From: an uncultured Saprospiraceae bacterium
GTDB taxonomy: Bacteria > Bacteroidota > Bacteroidia > Chitinophagales > Saprospiraceae
DNA: 64,000 nt
Direction: 5' to 3'
Assembly (NCBI GenBank): GCA_938045585.1
Contig: CALIAU010000029.1
Coordinates: forward strand, 28,575-92,574
Below, one piece after another: positions 8,129 to 16,140 of the stretch (the first letter of the stretch is position 1; every line of letters starts with the position of its first letter). Both the position numbers and the translations under genes were made by a program. The notes beneath the pieces were generated by a model. The model did no database searches, had not been told where the DNA came from, and saw only the letters and a list, made by a program, of their open reading frames with translations.

Positions 8129-10054
8129 ATGTGTTTTTGGTTACCTCTTTTATTACTCGGATTAACAGGACTATTTGGATGGTGCTTAGGATGGCTTTGG
8201 AGAAGGCTAGGTATGGCTAAGATAGAAGGCGAACGTGATGAATACAATACACGTTACTTAAATATGAAATCCGAATATGATGGCTATCAGACTAAATATA
8301 TGAGTCTAGATAAAAATTATGCCTCATTAAAATCAGATCATTCTAAACTCAATACTTCCCTATCAGATTGGAAGAATAAATACAACACGCGAGACAAGGC
8401 GTATATCGAATTAGAAGGCAATTATAACGAAGCCCTATCCTGGAAAAGTAAGTACGAAGCCTTAGAAGGCGATAACAAAGATTGGAAGCGTAAGCATGTA
8501 GCTGCACTTGCAGACATCGATGGCTGGAGATCAAAATTCGCAGAACTAGAGGCAAGTAAGCCTAAAGAAGTGGAAGTGATTAAAAAGGTGGAAGTGATCA
8601 AAGAGGTGGAGAAGCCGGTAGAAGTGATCAAAGAAGTAGAGGTGATTAAAGAAGTGGAAGTGATCAAGGAAGTAGAAAAGCCGGTAGAAGTGATTAAAGA
8701 GGTAGAGGTCATCAAAGAGATAGAAAAACCTGTGGAGGTGATCAAAGAGGTAGAGGTTATCAAAGAAGTAGAAGTCATCAAGGAGGTAGAAAAACCTGTA
8801 GAAGTTATCAAAGAGGTAGAGGTTATTAAAGAAGTAGAAGTCATCAAGGAAGTAGAAGTGATAAAGGAAGTGGAAGTTATCAAAGAGGTAGAAAAACCTG
8901 TGGAGGTGATCAAAGAGGTAGAAGTGATAAAGAATGTAGAAATAGAGGTAATCAAAGAAGTGCCTGTGGAAGTGATTAAAGAGGTGGAGGTAATCAAGGA
9001 GGTAGAAAAACCTGTGGAAGTAATCAAAGAGGTAGAGGTAATTAAGAATGTAGAAGTAGAGGTAATCAAAGAAGTACCGGTAGAAGTGATTAAAGAAGTG
9101 GAAGTGATTAAAGAAGTGGAAGTCATCAAAGAGGTAGAAAAGCCTGTGGAAGTGATCAAAGAAGTGGAAGTGGTAAAAGAAGTACCTGTAGAGGTGATTA
9201 AAGAGGTGGAAGTAGTTAAAGAGGTAGTAAATACTGCGGCTCTAGATGCGCTTAAAGCGAAGTACTCTTCTCTAGAACAAGACTACAAGTCGTCTGCTAA
9301 AGAACTTAAAACTCTCTCTGGTGCAAATGCTAAATTGAGTGCAAAACTGGAGGTGAAGCCTAAGGAAGTGATTAAAGAGGTGAAGGTAGAGGATACAAAG
9401 GCTCTAGATGCCTTGGGTAAGAAGTATGACAAACTAGATAAGCAGAATGCAGATAACGCAAAAGGCCTTAAAGATGCCAATGCGGCGAATGCAAAATTAG
9501 CTAAAGAAATAGCTGCGTTGAACAAAAAGCTTGCTGCGAAGCCAAAAGAAGTTGTGCGCGAGGTAGAGGTCATCAAAGAGGTACCTGTCGAAATTATTAG
9601 AGAGGTAGAGGTTGTGAAAACGCTCGATTTCGAGGAATTACAGAAAATGATGATGAACATGGGAACTGTAGAGGTTTCTAGGACAACGAAGAGTAGCACA
9701 AAGAAAGCGAAAGCAAAAACTACAGCGAAAAAGGCAACAAAGAAATCTACTAAGAAGACAGTTGCCAAAAAATCGACGGCGAAGAAAGCAGCAGCGGGAA
9801 AGAAGGACGACTTGACAAAAATTGAAGGTATAGGTCCAAAGATCAAGCAGCTTCTTTGGAATGCGAATATCACGACGTTTAAAAAACTATCAACTACTAA
9901 AGTCGGCGTGCTAAGAGAAATCTTAACGAAGGCTGGATCAAGATTCCAGATGCACGACCCTGGCACCTGGGCTCAACAATCCAAGTTGGCTGCTAGTGGA
10001 GATTGGGATAAGCTCAAAACTCTGCAAGACAAATTAGATGGTGGTAAAAAATAG
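8129..10054 (+). CDS. Membrane-anchored fibrous repeat protein with histone-like and helix-hairpin-helix tail
   Basis: The 641-residue protein has one transmembrane segment (LPLLLLGLTGLFGWCLGWLW) followed by Arg-Arg, so the bulk should face the cytoplasm. Residues of about 30-145 are heptad-like coiled coil. Residues of about 147-368 are a dense repeat of EVIKEVEV and EKPVEVIK units. Further coiled coil follows, then a motif LQKMMMNMGTVEVSR and a Lys/Ala-rich histone H1-like stretch (residues ~515-558). The C-terminal 83 residues form a helix-hairpin-helix (DLTKIEGIGPKIKQLL) domain of the type found fused to Bacteroidota ribosomal protein L21. The tail and basic stretch suggest nucleic-acid contact. 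Function is unknown; a scaffold linking membrane and nucleoid is inferred. Confidence 0.75.
   Translation: MCFWLPLLLLGLTGLFGWCLGWLWRRLGMAKIEGERDEYNTRYLNMKSEYDGYQTKYMSLDKNYASLKSDHSKLNTSLSDWKNKYNTRDKAYIELEGNYNEALSWKSKYEALEGDNKDWKRKHVAALADIDGWRSKFAELEASKPKEVEVIKKVEVIKEVEKPVEVIKEVEVIKEVEVIKEVEKPVEVIKEVEVIKEIEKPVEVIKEVEVIKEVEVIKEVEKPVEVIKEVEVIKEVEVIKEVEVIKEVEVIKEVEKPVEVIKEVEVIKNVEIEVIKEVPVEVIKEVEVIKEVEKPVEVIKEVEVIKNVEVEVIKEVPVEVIKEVEVIKEVEVIKEVEKPVEVIKEVEVVKEVPVEVIKEVEVVKEVVNTAALDALKAKYSSLEQDYKSSAKELKTLSGANAKLSAKLEVKPKEVIKEVKVEDTKALDALGKKYDKLDKQNADNAKGLKDANAANAKLAKEIAALNKKLAAKPKEVVREVEVIKEVPVEIIREVEVVKTLDFEELQKMMMNMGTVEVSRTTKSSTKKAKAKTTAKKATKKSTKKTVAKKSTAKKAAAGKKDDLTKIEGIGPKIKQLLWNANITTFKKLSTTKVGVLREILTKAGSRFQMHDPGTWAQQSKLAASGDWDKLKTLQDKLDGGKK
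8567..9234 (+). repeat. Coding tandem repeat (VIKEVEV/EKPVEVIKEV)
   Basis: About 660 bp of short in-frame repeats encode alternating EVEVIK and EVEKPVEVIK units, with synonymous variation among copies (gtgatcaaa, gtcatcaag, gttatcaaa). The variation shows that the protein pattern, not the DNA, is conserved. The repeat opens a long spurious frame on the opposite strand. Confidence 0.9.
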
Positions 10055-10066
10055 ATAATAACTTTT

Positions 10067-10093
10067 GGAGACTCCGTTCTGGAGTCTCCCTTT
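10067..10093 (+). terminator. Hairpin between the two fibrous-protein genes
   Basis: A perfect 9-bp stem (GGAGACTCC/GGAGTCTCC) with a 5-base loop is followed by CTTTAAT. The weak T-tract suggests partial termination or attenuation rather than a full stop before the second gene. Confidence 0.55.
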
Positions 10094-10105
10094 AATAATT
10101 ATAAC

Positions 10106-11848
10106 ATGATAGAAAAGAATAAACTTATTGCGAAAATCGCAAAGAGCACAAAAATTTCGACTGCTAAGGCTCAAAAGGCATACGAAATCATTTTAAAGGA
10201 AGGCAAAGCCTTTAGACAACAATCCATTAAAAATGTAAAAACAAAACAACAGGTAGCTGTGAAAATCACCCCTAAAACTGTGGTGAAACAAGTACAGTTA
10301 AAAAAAGAGGTGCCTGTTGTAAAGACAAAAGAGGTTGTCAAAACTGTTCAGATTATTAAAGAGGTACCTGTCATACAGTATAGAGATAGAGTAAAAGAGG
10401 TAGAGGTAATCAAAGAAGTACCTGTAGAAGTCGTAAAAGAAATTACTCTAGTAAATGAGGTAGAGAAACGTATTGTAGACCCTACGCAGGTAAACTTATG
10501 GAAGAAAAAGTCAGCTGACTACGAGAAGCAGATGCGTCATTATAAAAGCGAATTAGTAGATGCGGAGAAGGATTGTACTTGGCTCCAAGGCAAACTCAAG
10601 CAGAGTGAGCAGGCATGTAAAAACTATAAGAGCCAATTAGCAAAAACTGCTAAGGGTTCGTCTTCTATGCAATCTAAATTAAAAAATGCTGAAAAATCTG
10701 CTGCATTTTATAAAAGCGAACTTGCAGATGCCGAAAAAGATTGTACGTGGTTACAAGGCCAACTAAAAAAATCAGAAGCATCCATTAAAAAATATGCAAC
10801 ACAATTAAAGGCTAAACCTAAAACGATCACCAAAACCGTTATCAAAAAAGTACCTGTAACTAAAATAAAAACAGTTATTAAAAAGGTACCCGTTGTAAAA
10901 ACTGTACAAGACACAAAGGCTATCGCTAGCTGGAAGTCAAAGTACACTGCTGCAGATAAAATTGCTGGAAAGTATGCCAAAGAAATTGCAGGTCTTAAGA
11001 AAAGATTGAGCGTTAAGCCTAAGACTCTTGTAAAAACAGTTACAGACACTAAGGCTCTGAATTCTTGGAAAGCAAAGTATAACTCTGCAGATAAAATGGC
11101 TGGAAAGTATGCTAAAGAAATTGCTGATCTCAAGAAAAGATTGAGCGCTAAGCCTAAAACTGTTGTAAAAACAGTAACAGATGCTAAGGCTGTCAATTCT
11201 TGGAAAGCGAAATACAATTCCGCTGATAAGATGGCCGGAAAGTACGCAAAAGAAATCGCTGATCTCAAGAAAAGATTGAGCGCTAAGCCTAAGACTGTTG
11301 TAAAAACAGTAACAGATGCTAAGGCTGTCAATTCTTGGAAAGCGAAGTATAACTCAGCTGATAAGATGGCTGCTAAATATGCCAAAGAAATTGCTAGCCT
11401 TAAAAAGCAACTTGCTGCTAAACCAAAAGAAGTGGTAAGAGAGGTAGAGGTAGTGAAGTCATTTGATATGGCGCAGTTGCAAAAAATGATGGCTGGCATG
11501 GGTACTGTCCAAGTCTCAAGAAAGGTAGTGGGCGAAACACGTACTAAGAAAGATGCAAAAATTGTACAGAGAAGAGAGGTAAAGGCAGGGACGAACACAA
11601 GACAGGATCTTACTAAGATTGAAGGCATCGGTCCTAAAATCCAAGAGCTTCTCTATGCTGCTGGAATAAACAACTACAAACAGTTAGCGAAAGCAAATAC
11701 GAAAACAGTACAGAATATTCTCGATGGTGCTGGATCTAAATTTAAGTTAGCAGATCCTGGTTCATGGGGTAAACAAGCAGATCTGGCTGCAGACGGAAAA
11801 TGGGATGCGCTACAAACGCTTCAAGATAAATTGAATGGAGGCCGCTAA
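10106..11848 (+). CDS. Coiled-coil repeat protein with HU-like N-terminus and helix-hairpin-helix tail
   Basis: The 580-residue protein has no membrane segment. Its first ~35 residues (NKLIAKIAKSTKISTAKAQK) resemble the helix-turn-helix dimerisation start of HU/IHF proteins. A basic VIKEVPV-type linker follows, then coiled-coil stretches with DAEKDCTWLQGKLKQSE repeats. Four nearly identical 45-residue repeats (SWKAKYNSADKMAGKYAKEI) come next, then the shared motif LQKMMAGMGTVQVSR and the same C-terminal helix-hairpin-helix domain (residues ~499-580) as the upstream gene. The two proteins are therefore paralogous at both ends of the tail but differ in their anchors: membrane for one, HU-like for the other. 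DNA binding is inferred and unproven. The HU resemblance covers only the first two helices, not the beta arms. Confidence 0.75.
   Translation: MIEKNKLIAKIAKSTKISTAKAQKAYEIILKEGKAFRQQSIKNVKTKQQVAVKITPKTVVKQVQLKKEVPVVKTKEVVKTVQIIKEVPVIQYRDRVKEVEVIKEVPVEVVKEITLVNEVEKRIVDPTQVNLWKKKSADYEKQMRHYKSELVDAEKDCTWLQGKLKQSEQACKNYKSQLAKTAKGSSSMQSKLKNAEKSAAFYKSELADAEKDCTWLQGQLKKSEASIKKYATQLKAKPKTITKTVIKKVPVTKIKTVIKKVPVVKTVQDTKAIASWKSKYTAADKIAGKYAKEIAGLKKRLSVKPKTLVKTVTDTKALNSWKAKYNSADKMAGKYAKEIADLKKRLSAKPKTVVKTVTDAKAVNSWKAKYNSADKMAGKYAKEIADLKKRLSAKPKTVVKTVTDAKAVNSWKAKYNSADKMAAKYAKEIASLKKQLAAKPKEVVREVEVVKSFDMAQLQKMMAGMGTVQVSRKVVGETRTKKDAKIVQRREVKAGTNTRQDLTKIEGIGPKIQELLYAAGINNYKQLAKANTKTVQNILDGAGSKFKLADPGSWGKQADLAADGKWDALQTLQDKLNGGR
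10913..11452 (+). repeat. Four tandem 135-bp coding repeats
   Basis: The repeat period is exactly 135 bp: the TGG codon of the SWK motif occurs at 10931, 11066, 11201 and 11336. The second, third and fourth copies are almost identical in DNA, implying recent duplication. Each encodes a 45-residue helical unit containing SWKAKYNSADKMAGKYAK. Confidence 0.9.
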
Positions 11849-11869
11849 GGCAACAAAGTTCCGAACGAA

Positions 11870-11900
11870 GAAGGGCTGTGCATTTGCATGGCCTTTTTTA
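11870..11900 (+). terminator. Intrinsic terminator after the fibrous-protein cassette
   Basis: An imperfect stem (AAGGGCTGTGC with GCATGGCCTT) is followed by a T-rich run, placed 20 bp after the stop of the second fibrous gene. Confidence 0.6.
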
Positions 11901-11911
11901 TTGTACGCTCA

Positions 11912-11942
11912 TTGTCTTTTAATAATAATCTTGGTATATTTA
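11912..11942 (+). promoter_or_regulatory. Candidate Bacteroidota-type promoter for the secreted metal-binding protein
   Basis: TTG at 11912-11914 is separated by 20 bases from TATATTTA at 11935-11942. This is one mismatch from the TAnnTTTG -7 consensus of Bacteroidota sigma-ABfr promoters. It lies 33 bp before the ATG. The match is a pattern fit only. Confidence 0.4.
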
Positions 11943-11975
11943 TAAGATTCTTTTTTAAGCAAATAATCTTCCAAT

Positions 11976-14900
11976 ATGCACAAATCCTACTTCCTCTTTC
12001 TCGCATTTTGTTTTTGCTCTTTGCAGGCTTCCGCGCAGCTTACATATCAAAGCTTCTCACTTGACATTTTAGGAGGTGTTGCAATCTACGACCATACACC
12101 AGGGAAGGCTAAGGATATGTTTCTCATTGGCATTAAAAATGGTTATGCTCATATATACCATGTGAATACAAGGGGAGAACTTATATCTGAGATTATCACA
12201 GATATAGAAGCAAGTTTTTCAGATAAGATAAAATACGACGAAAGCAATGATCTATTTTATGTCCTAGCTGACAATACACTGCTTAAGCTTGATATGAACG
12301 GCAATACCTTAGAAGAAACAGATGTATCTGAATTTACTGATTACCTATACGATTTTCATGTTTCAAGAGAGGGTCAAGTTTTCTTCCTCACAGACAATCC
12401 TAGTTTTAACGAGGATTCCGGAAAAACTTTGTACTCCTACAAACTTATTGAAATTAGCAATGGTCAGCAAACTACTTTTCAATTTAATCATTCTGGACTA
12501 AGTCCATCCTATCATAAAGTTGCACATTCATTTAGTTTTACAGAAGATGGCTTTTACATATCCTTTAGTGATGCGTTTGAACTTGATCCTGAATGTAATA
12601 GAGATTTCCTTTTTCATTTTAATGAATTTGGGGCTCAAACAAAACAGGACATTAGGTTTCCAGATAACATAGAAGGCTTTGGTTTAAAATATGGATATTA
12701 TGGTGGTAAGCTTTTAACTAGATCATCAATATTTCAGTATGAAACCTTTTTCAATTATGAATCAGATGACTGTTTTCTTTTTGAAGGTTCAGAATCTTTT
12801 ACCTTCTCCCCAATGATTGAACTTGCGAAAGGAATAGCACTCTTCTCAGGAAATGAATATTTCTGTGAGGGCGAAATAATTCAACAAGGCAATAAGTTCC
12901 ACAATTATTCCAATTTAAAAACGCATGGGATAGCCTATGCGGTATCCAATGATAGTCTTTTTATAGTTGATGCTAATCCTTGCCCAGCGCTCAGCTTCTT
13001 TTCACAGTCAGAAATTAATCAGTCTATTCTTGATAAGAGTATAGATTGTCTCATCATTGATGGAAAAGATAGCGATATATCCTCGCTTGCCGCACTAGAC
13101 ACTATCGAACATATTCGAGGAAATCTAGAAATTAGAAATTGTATGAACCTAGGCTCTTTAGCAGGTATAGAAAACTTAACTCATATTGATGGTAATTTAA
13201 TTCTTACTGATAATCAGATTTTAGAAGATATTACAGCATTGAGTAATCTTAATCTTACAGGCAATTTAGAAATAAGAAACAACAGTGCACTCCATGCATG
13301 TAATTACTTTTTCCTTTGTGAAGCTTTAGTAGACAACAGATTTTTAATTGAAAATAATGGAAGTGCATGCAGCAATCCTGAAACCTTGCAAGATAATTGC
13401 GACAGCAGTGATTTTGACTTAGACGGTTATAATTTTTCTGAAGACTGCGACGATTCTGACCCAAATATTTCACCAGCATCCGTAGAAATTCCTAATAATC
13501 AAATCGATGAGGATTGCGATGGAATTGCTTTTCAAATAGATTTGGATAACGATGGATATAATTCTGATGAGGATTGTGATGATATGAATGCAGAAATTTC
13601 ACCAGGAATGATCGAACTGCCTTTTAATGGTATTGATGACGACTGCAATCCGCTGACACCTGATGATCAAGTATACATACCAGATTCTAACTTTAGAAAA
13701 CAACTCTTTGAACAGGGAAGAGATTTAAATAATAACGGCTCCATTCAATATGACGAAGTGACTATAATTGATTCTCTTGATTTAAGATGGGAGAACATTT
13801 ACGACCTTACTGGTATAGAGACTTTTCTAGACCTAAGATATTTCTCATTTAGAGATAACTTTTGTACTAACATTGATTTGAGTCAAAACACCAATTTGGA
13901 AGTCTTAAAATTTCATGACGGGACAAATCTAACTGACTTAAATCTTCCTATTGATTCAAAAATAAATGAGCTATTTTTTGACCGAGTTGAGATTGAAAGT
14001 CTAGCTTTTCAAGATTTTTTGCAATTAGAAAAACTCAGTCTATTGCGCACAATTGACACCTTACATCTTGACCTGGATATCTTAACAGAATTGAAAGAAT
14101 TTAGTTACACACATGGAGTTTTGGATCTGCCTTCTATTCCAAAGAATAAAATTTCCTACTTCGAAGTTAGTGATTCTGAAATATTAAAGCCTTTACATAT
14201 TATCAATATGGATAGTCTTCAGACTCTAATAATTCAGTGGACAGAATATTCTGAACTGCGTATAGAAGACAACCCTCTATTAACAAGTATCGACCTCCTT
14301 GGTGCCAGAGGTAGCACAGCTACAATCATTAATAATCCAGTCGAGGATCTAGATATGAGTATAGAGGCTAAAGACAGTGTAGTAATAAGAAACCTGCCCT
14401 TTATAAACAGAATCGTTCATGTACCTATTAGAACTAATAAGGTGATTATAGATTCAATGGAAATTTTACTCGCTATTGATCATTATTCTTTTTTAAGTCG
14501 TAATACAAAGAACTTAGAAGTGAGTAATTGTCCACAACTAGAAGAAATTACATACATTCATAATGAAGTAGAGACCTTCGCACTTTCAAATCTTCCTAGC
14601 TTAAAACTTCTTGACTTTCGCGGCAACAATATTGATTCCTTAGATCTTTCCGAGTTCAATACCTTGGAAAACATACAGATCGAAAAGAACGACATGAAAT
14701 ATCTAAACATTTTCAATGGTAATACGGATGAAAGAGTCGATCTATTAGAAAATCACTTTCTTGAAGTTTGTTGTGATGCAGGAGAGGAAGGATATATAGA
14801 CATCATTATGTCCCAACTTGATAGTGGCACTATCGTTCAATCCTGTAAGGATGACCTAGATGGAGATGGATTCTATGAAGACACTGATTGCGACGAAACC

Positions 14901-15230
14901 AACCCAGATATTAATCCGGGTGCAGCAGAACTCGCTGACAATGGCATTGATGAAGACTGTGACGGGATGGACTGGGATAGTACGACAAGTGTGGAAGACT
15001 TCCAAGATGCAGAAATACAAATTTATCCAAACCCAACGCATGGAAATCTCAACGTCAGTGCTGATTCCGATATTATAGAAATAATAGTATTTGATACCAG
15101 AGGACAGAGGCTTGTACACAAACAAAGTGCAGATTTTATCGACCTATCTGACTTAAAGACTGGTGTCTACCTTTGCCAGATTCGATTAAAGGACGGTACC
15201 CAGTATATGGAGAAAGTCATTAAGAATTAA
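11976..15230 (+). CDS. T9SS-exported protein with leucine-rich region and MopE-like metal-binding motifs
   Basis: The 1084-residue protein carries a signal peptide ending ASAQ. Residues of about 30-330 look like a beta-propeller-like N-terminal part. A receptor-L/leucine-rich region follows (IRGNLEIRNCMNLGSLAGIE). Three acidic metal-binding motifs of the D-x-D-G-x-x-x-x-x-D-C-D-D type occur, such as EDCDDSDPNISP; they resemble the PF11617 'putative metal-binding motif' that binds calcium. A second leucine-rich region comes next, then a final motif near the C-terminus. It ends with a type A T9SS sorting tail (IYPNPTHGNLNVS to MEKVIKN). Surface attachment or adhesion is inferred. It overlaps the next, convergent gene by 4 bp. 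Confidence 0.8.
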   Translation: MHKSYFLFLAFCFCSLQASAQLTYQSFSLDILGGVAIYDHTPGKAKDMFLIGIKNGYAHIYHVNTRGELISEIITDIEASFSDKIKYDESNDLFYVLADNTLLKLDMNGNTLEETDVSEFTDYLYDFHVSREGQVFFLTDNPSFNEDSGKTLYSYKLIEISNGQQTTFQFNHSGLSPSYHKVAHSFSFTEDGFYISFSDAFELDPECNRDFLFHFNEFGAQTKQDIRFPDNIEGFGLKYGYYGGKLLTRSSIFQYETFFNYESDDCFLFEGSESFTFSPMIELAKGIALFSGNEYFCEGEIIQQGNKFHNYSNLKTHGIAYAVSNDSLFIVDANPCPALSFFSQSEINQSILDKSIDCLIIDGKDSDISSLAALDTIEHIRGNLEIRNCMNLGSLAGIENLTHIDGNLILTDNQILEDITALSNLNLTGNLEIRNNSALHACNYFFLCEALVDNRFLIENNGSACSNPETLQDNCDSSDFDLDGYNFSEDCDDSDPNISPASVEIPNNQIDEDCDGIAFQIDLDNDGYNSDEDCDDMNAEISPGMIELPFNGIDDDCNPLTPDDQVYIPDSNFRKQLFEQGRDLNNNGSIQYDEVTIIDSLDLRWENIYDLTGIETFLDLRYFSFRDNFCTNIDLSQNTNLEVLKFHDGTNLTDLNLPIDSKINELFFDRVEIESLAFQDFLQLEKLSLLRTIDTLHLDLDILTELKEFSYTHGVLDLPSIPKNKISYFEVSDSEILKPLHIINMDSLQTLIIQWTEYSELRIEDNPLLTSIDLLGARGSTATIINNPVEDLDMSIEAKDSVVIRNLPFINRIVHVPIRTNKVIIDSMEILLAIDHYSFLSRNTKNLEVSNCPQLEEITYIHNEVETFALSNLPSLKLLDFRGNNIDSLDLSEFNTLENIQIEKNDMKYLNIFNGNTDERVDLLENHFLEVCCDAGEEGYIDIIMSQLDSGTIVQSCKDDLDGDGFYEDTDCDETNPDINPGAAELADNGIDEDCDGMDWDSTTSVEDFQDAEIQIYPNPTHGNLNVSADSDIIEIIVFDTRGQRLVHKQSADFIDLSDLKTGVYLCQIRLKDGTQYMEKVIKN

Positions 15231-16129
15231 TACTTCCTAAAGTCCTCCACCGTAAACCCCACTATTCCCAATCCATCATTTACATTGGAAAACAATTGAA
15301 CAGGTGATTGGAAGGGGTTTTCATCGCCAAATTCGTCGCGGGCAAACTTCGTCTTAGAAAAATTATAATAGGACTCCGTTACCGTTTTAAATGAAACCCA
15401 AAGACGCTCCTTCGCTCTTTCTTCTGTATGTCTGTAGACACGCAGATCAATAGATTTTTGTTCGCCATCAAATAAACCATCTTCAATAATGACAGAATTT
15501 TCTACTGCTCCCCTACGCACGGAAGGATCCGTAGAATCCGAAAATGTAGACCTGAACGTATTGTTCGAAACGTTTCCTGTACTTTCAAAAACAATTACTT
15601 CATAATATTGCTTTCCAGGAGGATCCTGAAAATTTATGGTGACCCGACTTCTCTCATTCCCTTCTTCATTTACACCGCCCTCCTCTTCAAAGGAGATTCC
15701 ATTTAACTCGACTTTTCTTGGAAACACCTCTGTTACATACGCACGCGGATAGTCTGAATGCTCAGCAGAAAAAGTATAACTCTCTCCTTCTTCATAAAAG
15801 CCCATAGGAATATTAGAAATATAATGCACAGGGCTCTGAGCAAGTGGATCATATTCTAAGCTCAATTCCACACCACTATTATCCTTGCTAATTCGTACAT
15901 CTGCATCCGTTAGAATCGAATTACCAAAAGGATTAGATATATCCGCTACAGACACGGTTCTAGTTATTGATGCATAAATCCGCTCATCTTCTAAGTCTAT
16001 AGTAGTTGAGACAAATAAAAAGTTTTCTGGCACTGGTGCATCTAACTCTATAGTTGACTCAAAAAAATCTTCACAGCTTGACAAGAATCCAATACTGATT
16101 ATGAAAACAAATAAAAATAAATTTTTCAT
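15227..16129 (-). CDS. DUF4249 lipoprotein, partner of TonB-dependent receptor
   Basis: The 300-residue lipoprotein has signal FIISIGFLSSC. Its beginning (EDFFESTIELDAPVPENFLF) and the alternation of beta strands match the DUF4249 family of Bacteroidota. These lipoproteins are normally encoded directly after a TonB-dependent receptor, as here (11 bp gap, same strand). By analogy with SusD-like partners it may cap the receptor or bind ligand at the cell surface. The ligand is unknown. The family assignment comes from memory of the pattern and context. Confidence 0.75.
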   Translation of the reverse strand: MKNLFLFVFIISIGFLSSCEDFFESTIELDAPVPENFLFVSTTIDLEDERIYASITRTVSVADISNPFGNSILTDADVRISKDNSGVELSLEYDPLAQSPVHYISNIPMGFYEEGESYTFSAEHSDYPRAYVTEVFPRKVELNGISFEEEGGVNEEGNERSRVTINFQDPPGKQYYEVIVFESTGNVSNNTFRSTFSDSTDPSVRRGAVENSVIIEDGLFDGEQKSIDLRVYRHTEERAKERLWVSFKTVTESYYNFSKTKFARDEFGDENPFQSPVQLFSNVNDGLGIVGFTVEDFRKY

Positions 16130-16140
16130 GTTGGCATTTT

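Noticed and set aside
8422..9159. Long open frame on the minus strand rich in Ser, Thr, Ile and Leu
   Set aside because: It is the complement of the VIKEVEV coding repeat; the low-complexity protein (ITSTSL repeats) is a by-product of the sense repeat.
9283..9966. 227-codon minus-strand open frame
   Set aside because: Antisense of the Lys/Ala-rich tail; composition is only hydrophobic complement of lysine codons.
10708..11628. 306-codon open frame on the minus strand
   Set aside because: It lies wholly inside the repeat gene, has no start context, and mirrors the 135-bp repeats.
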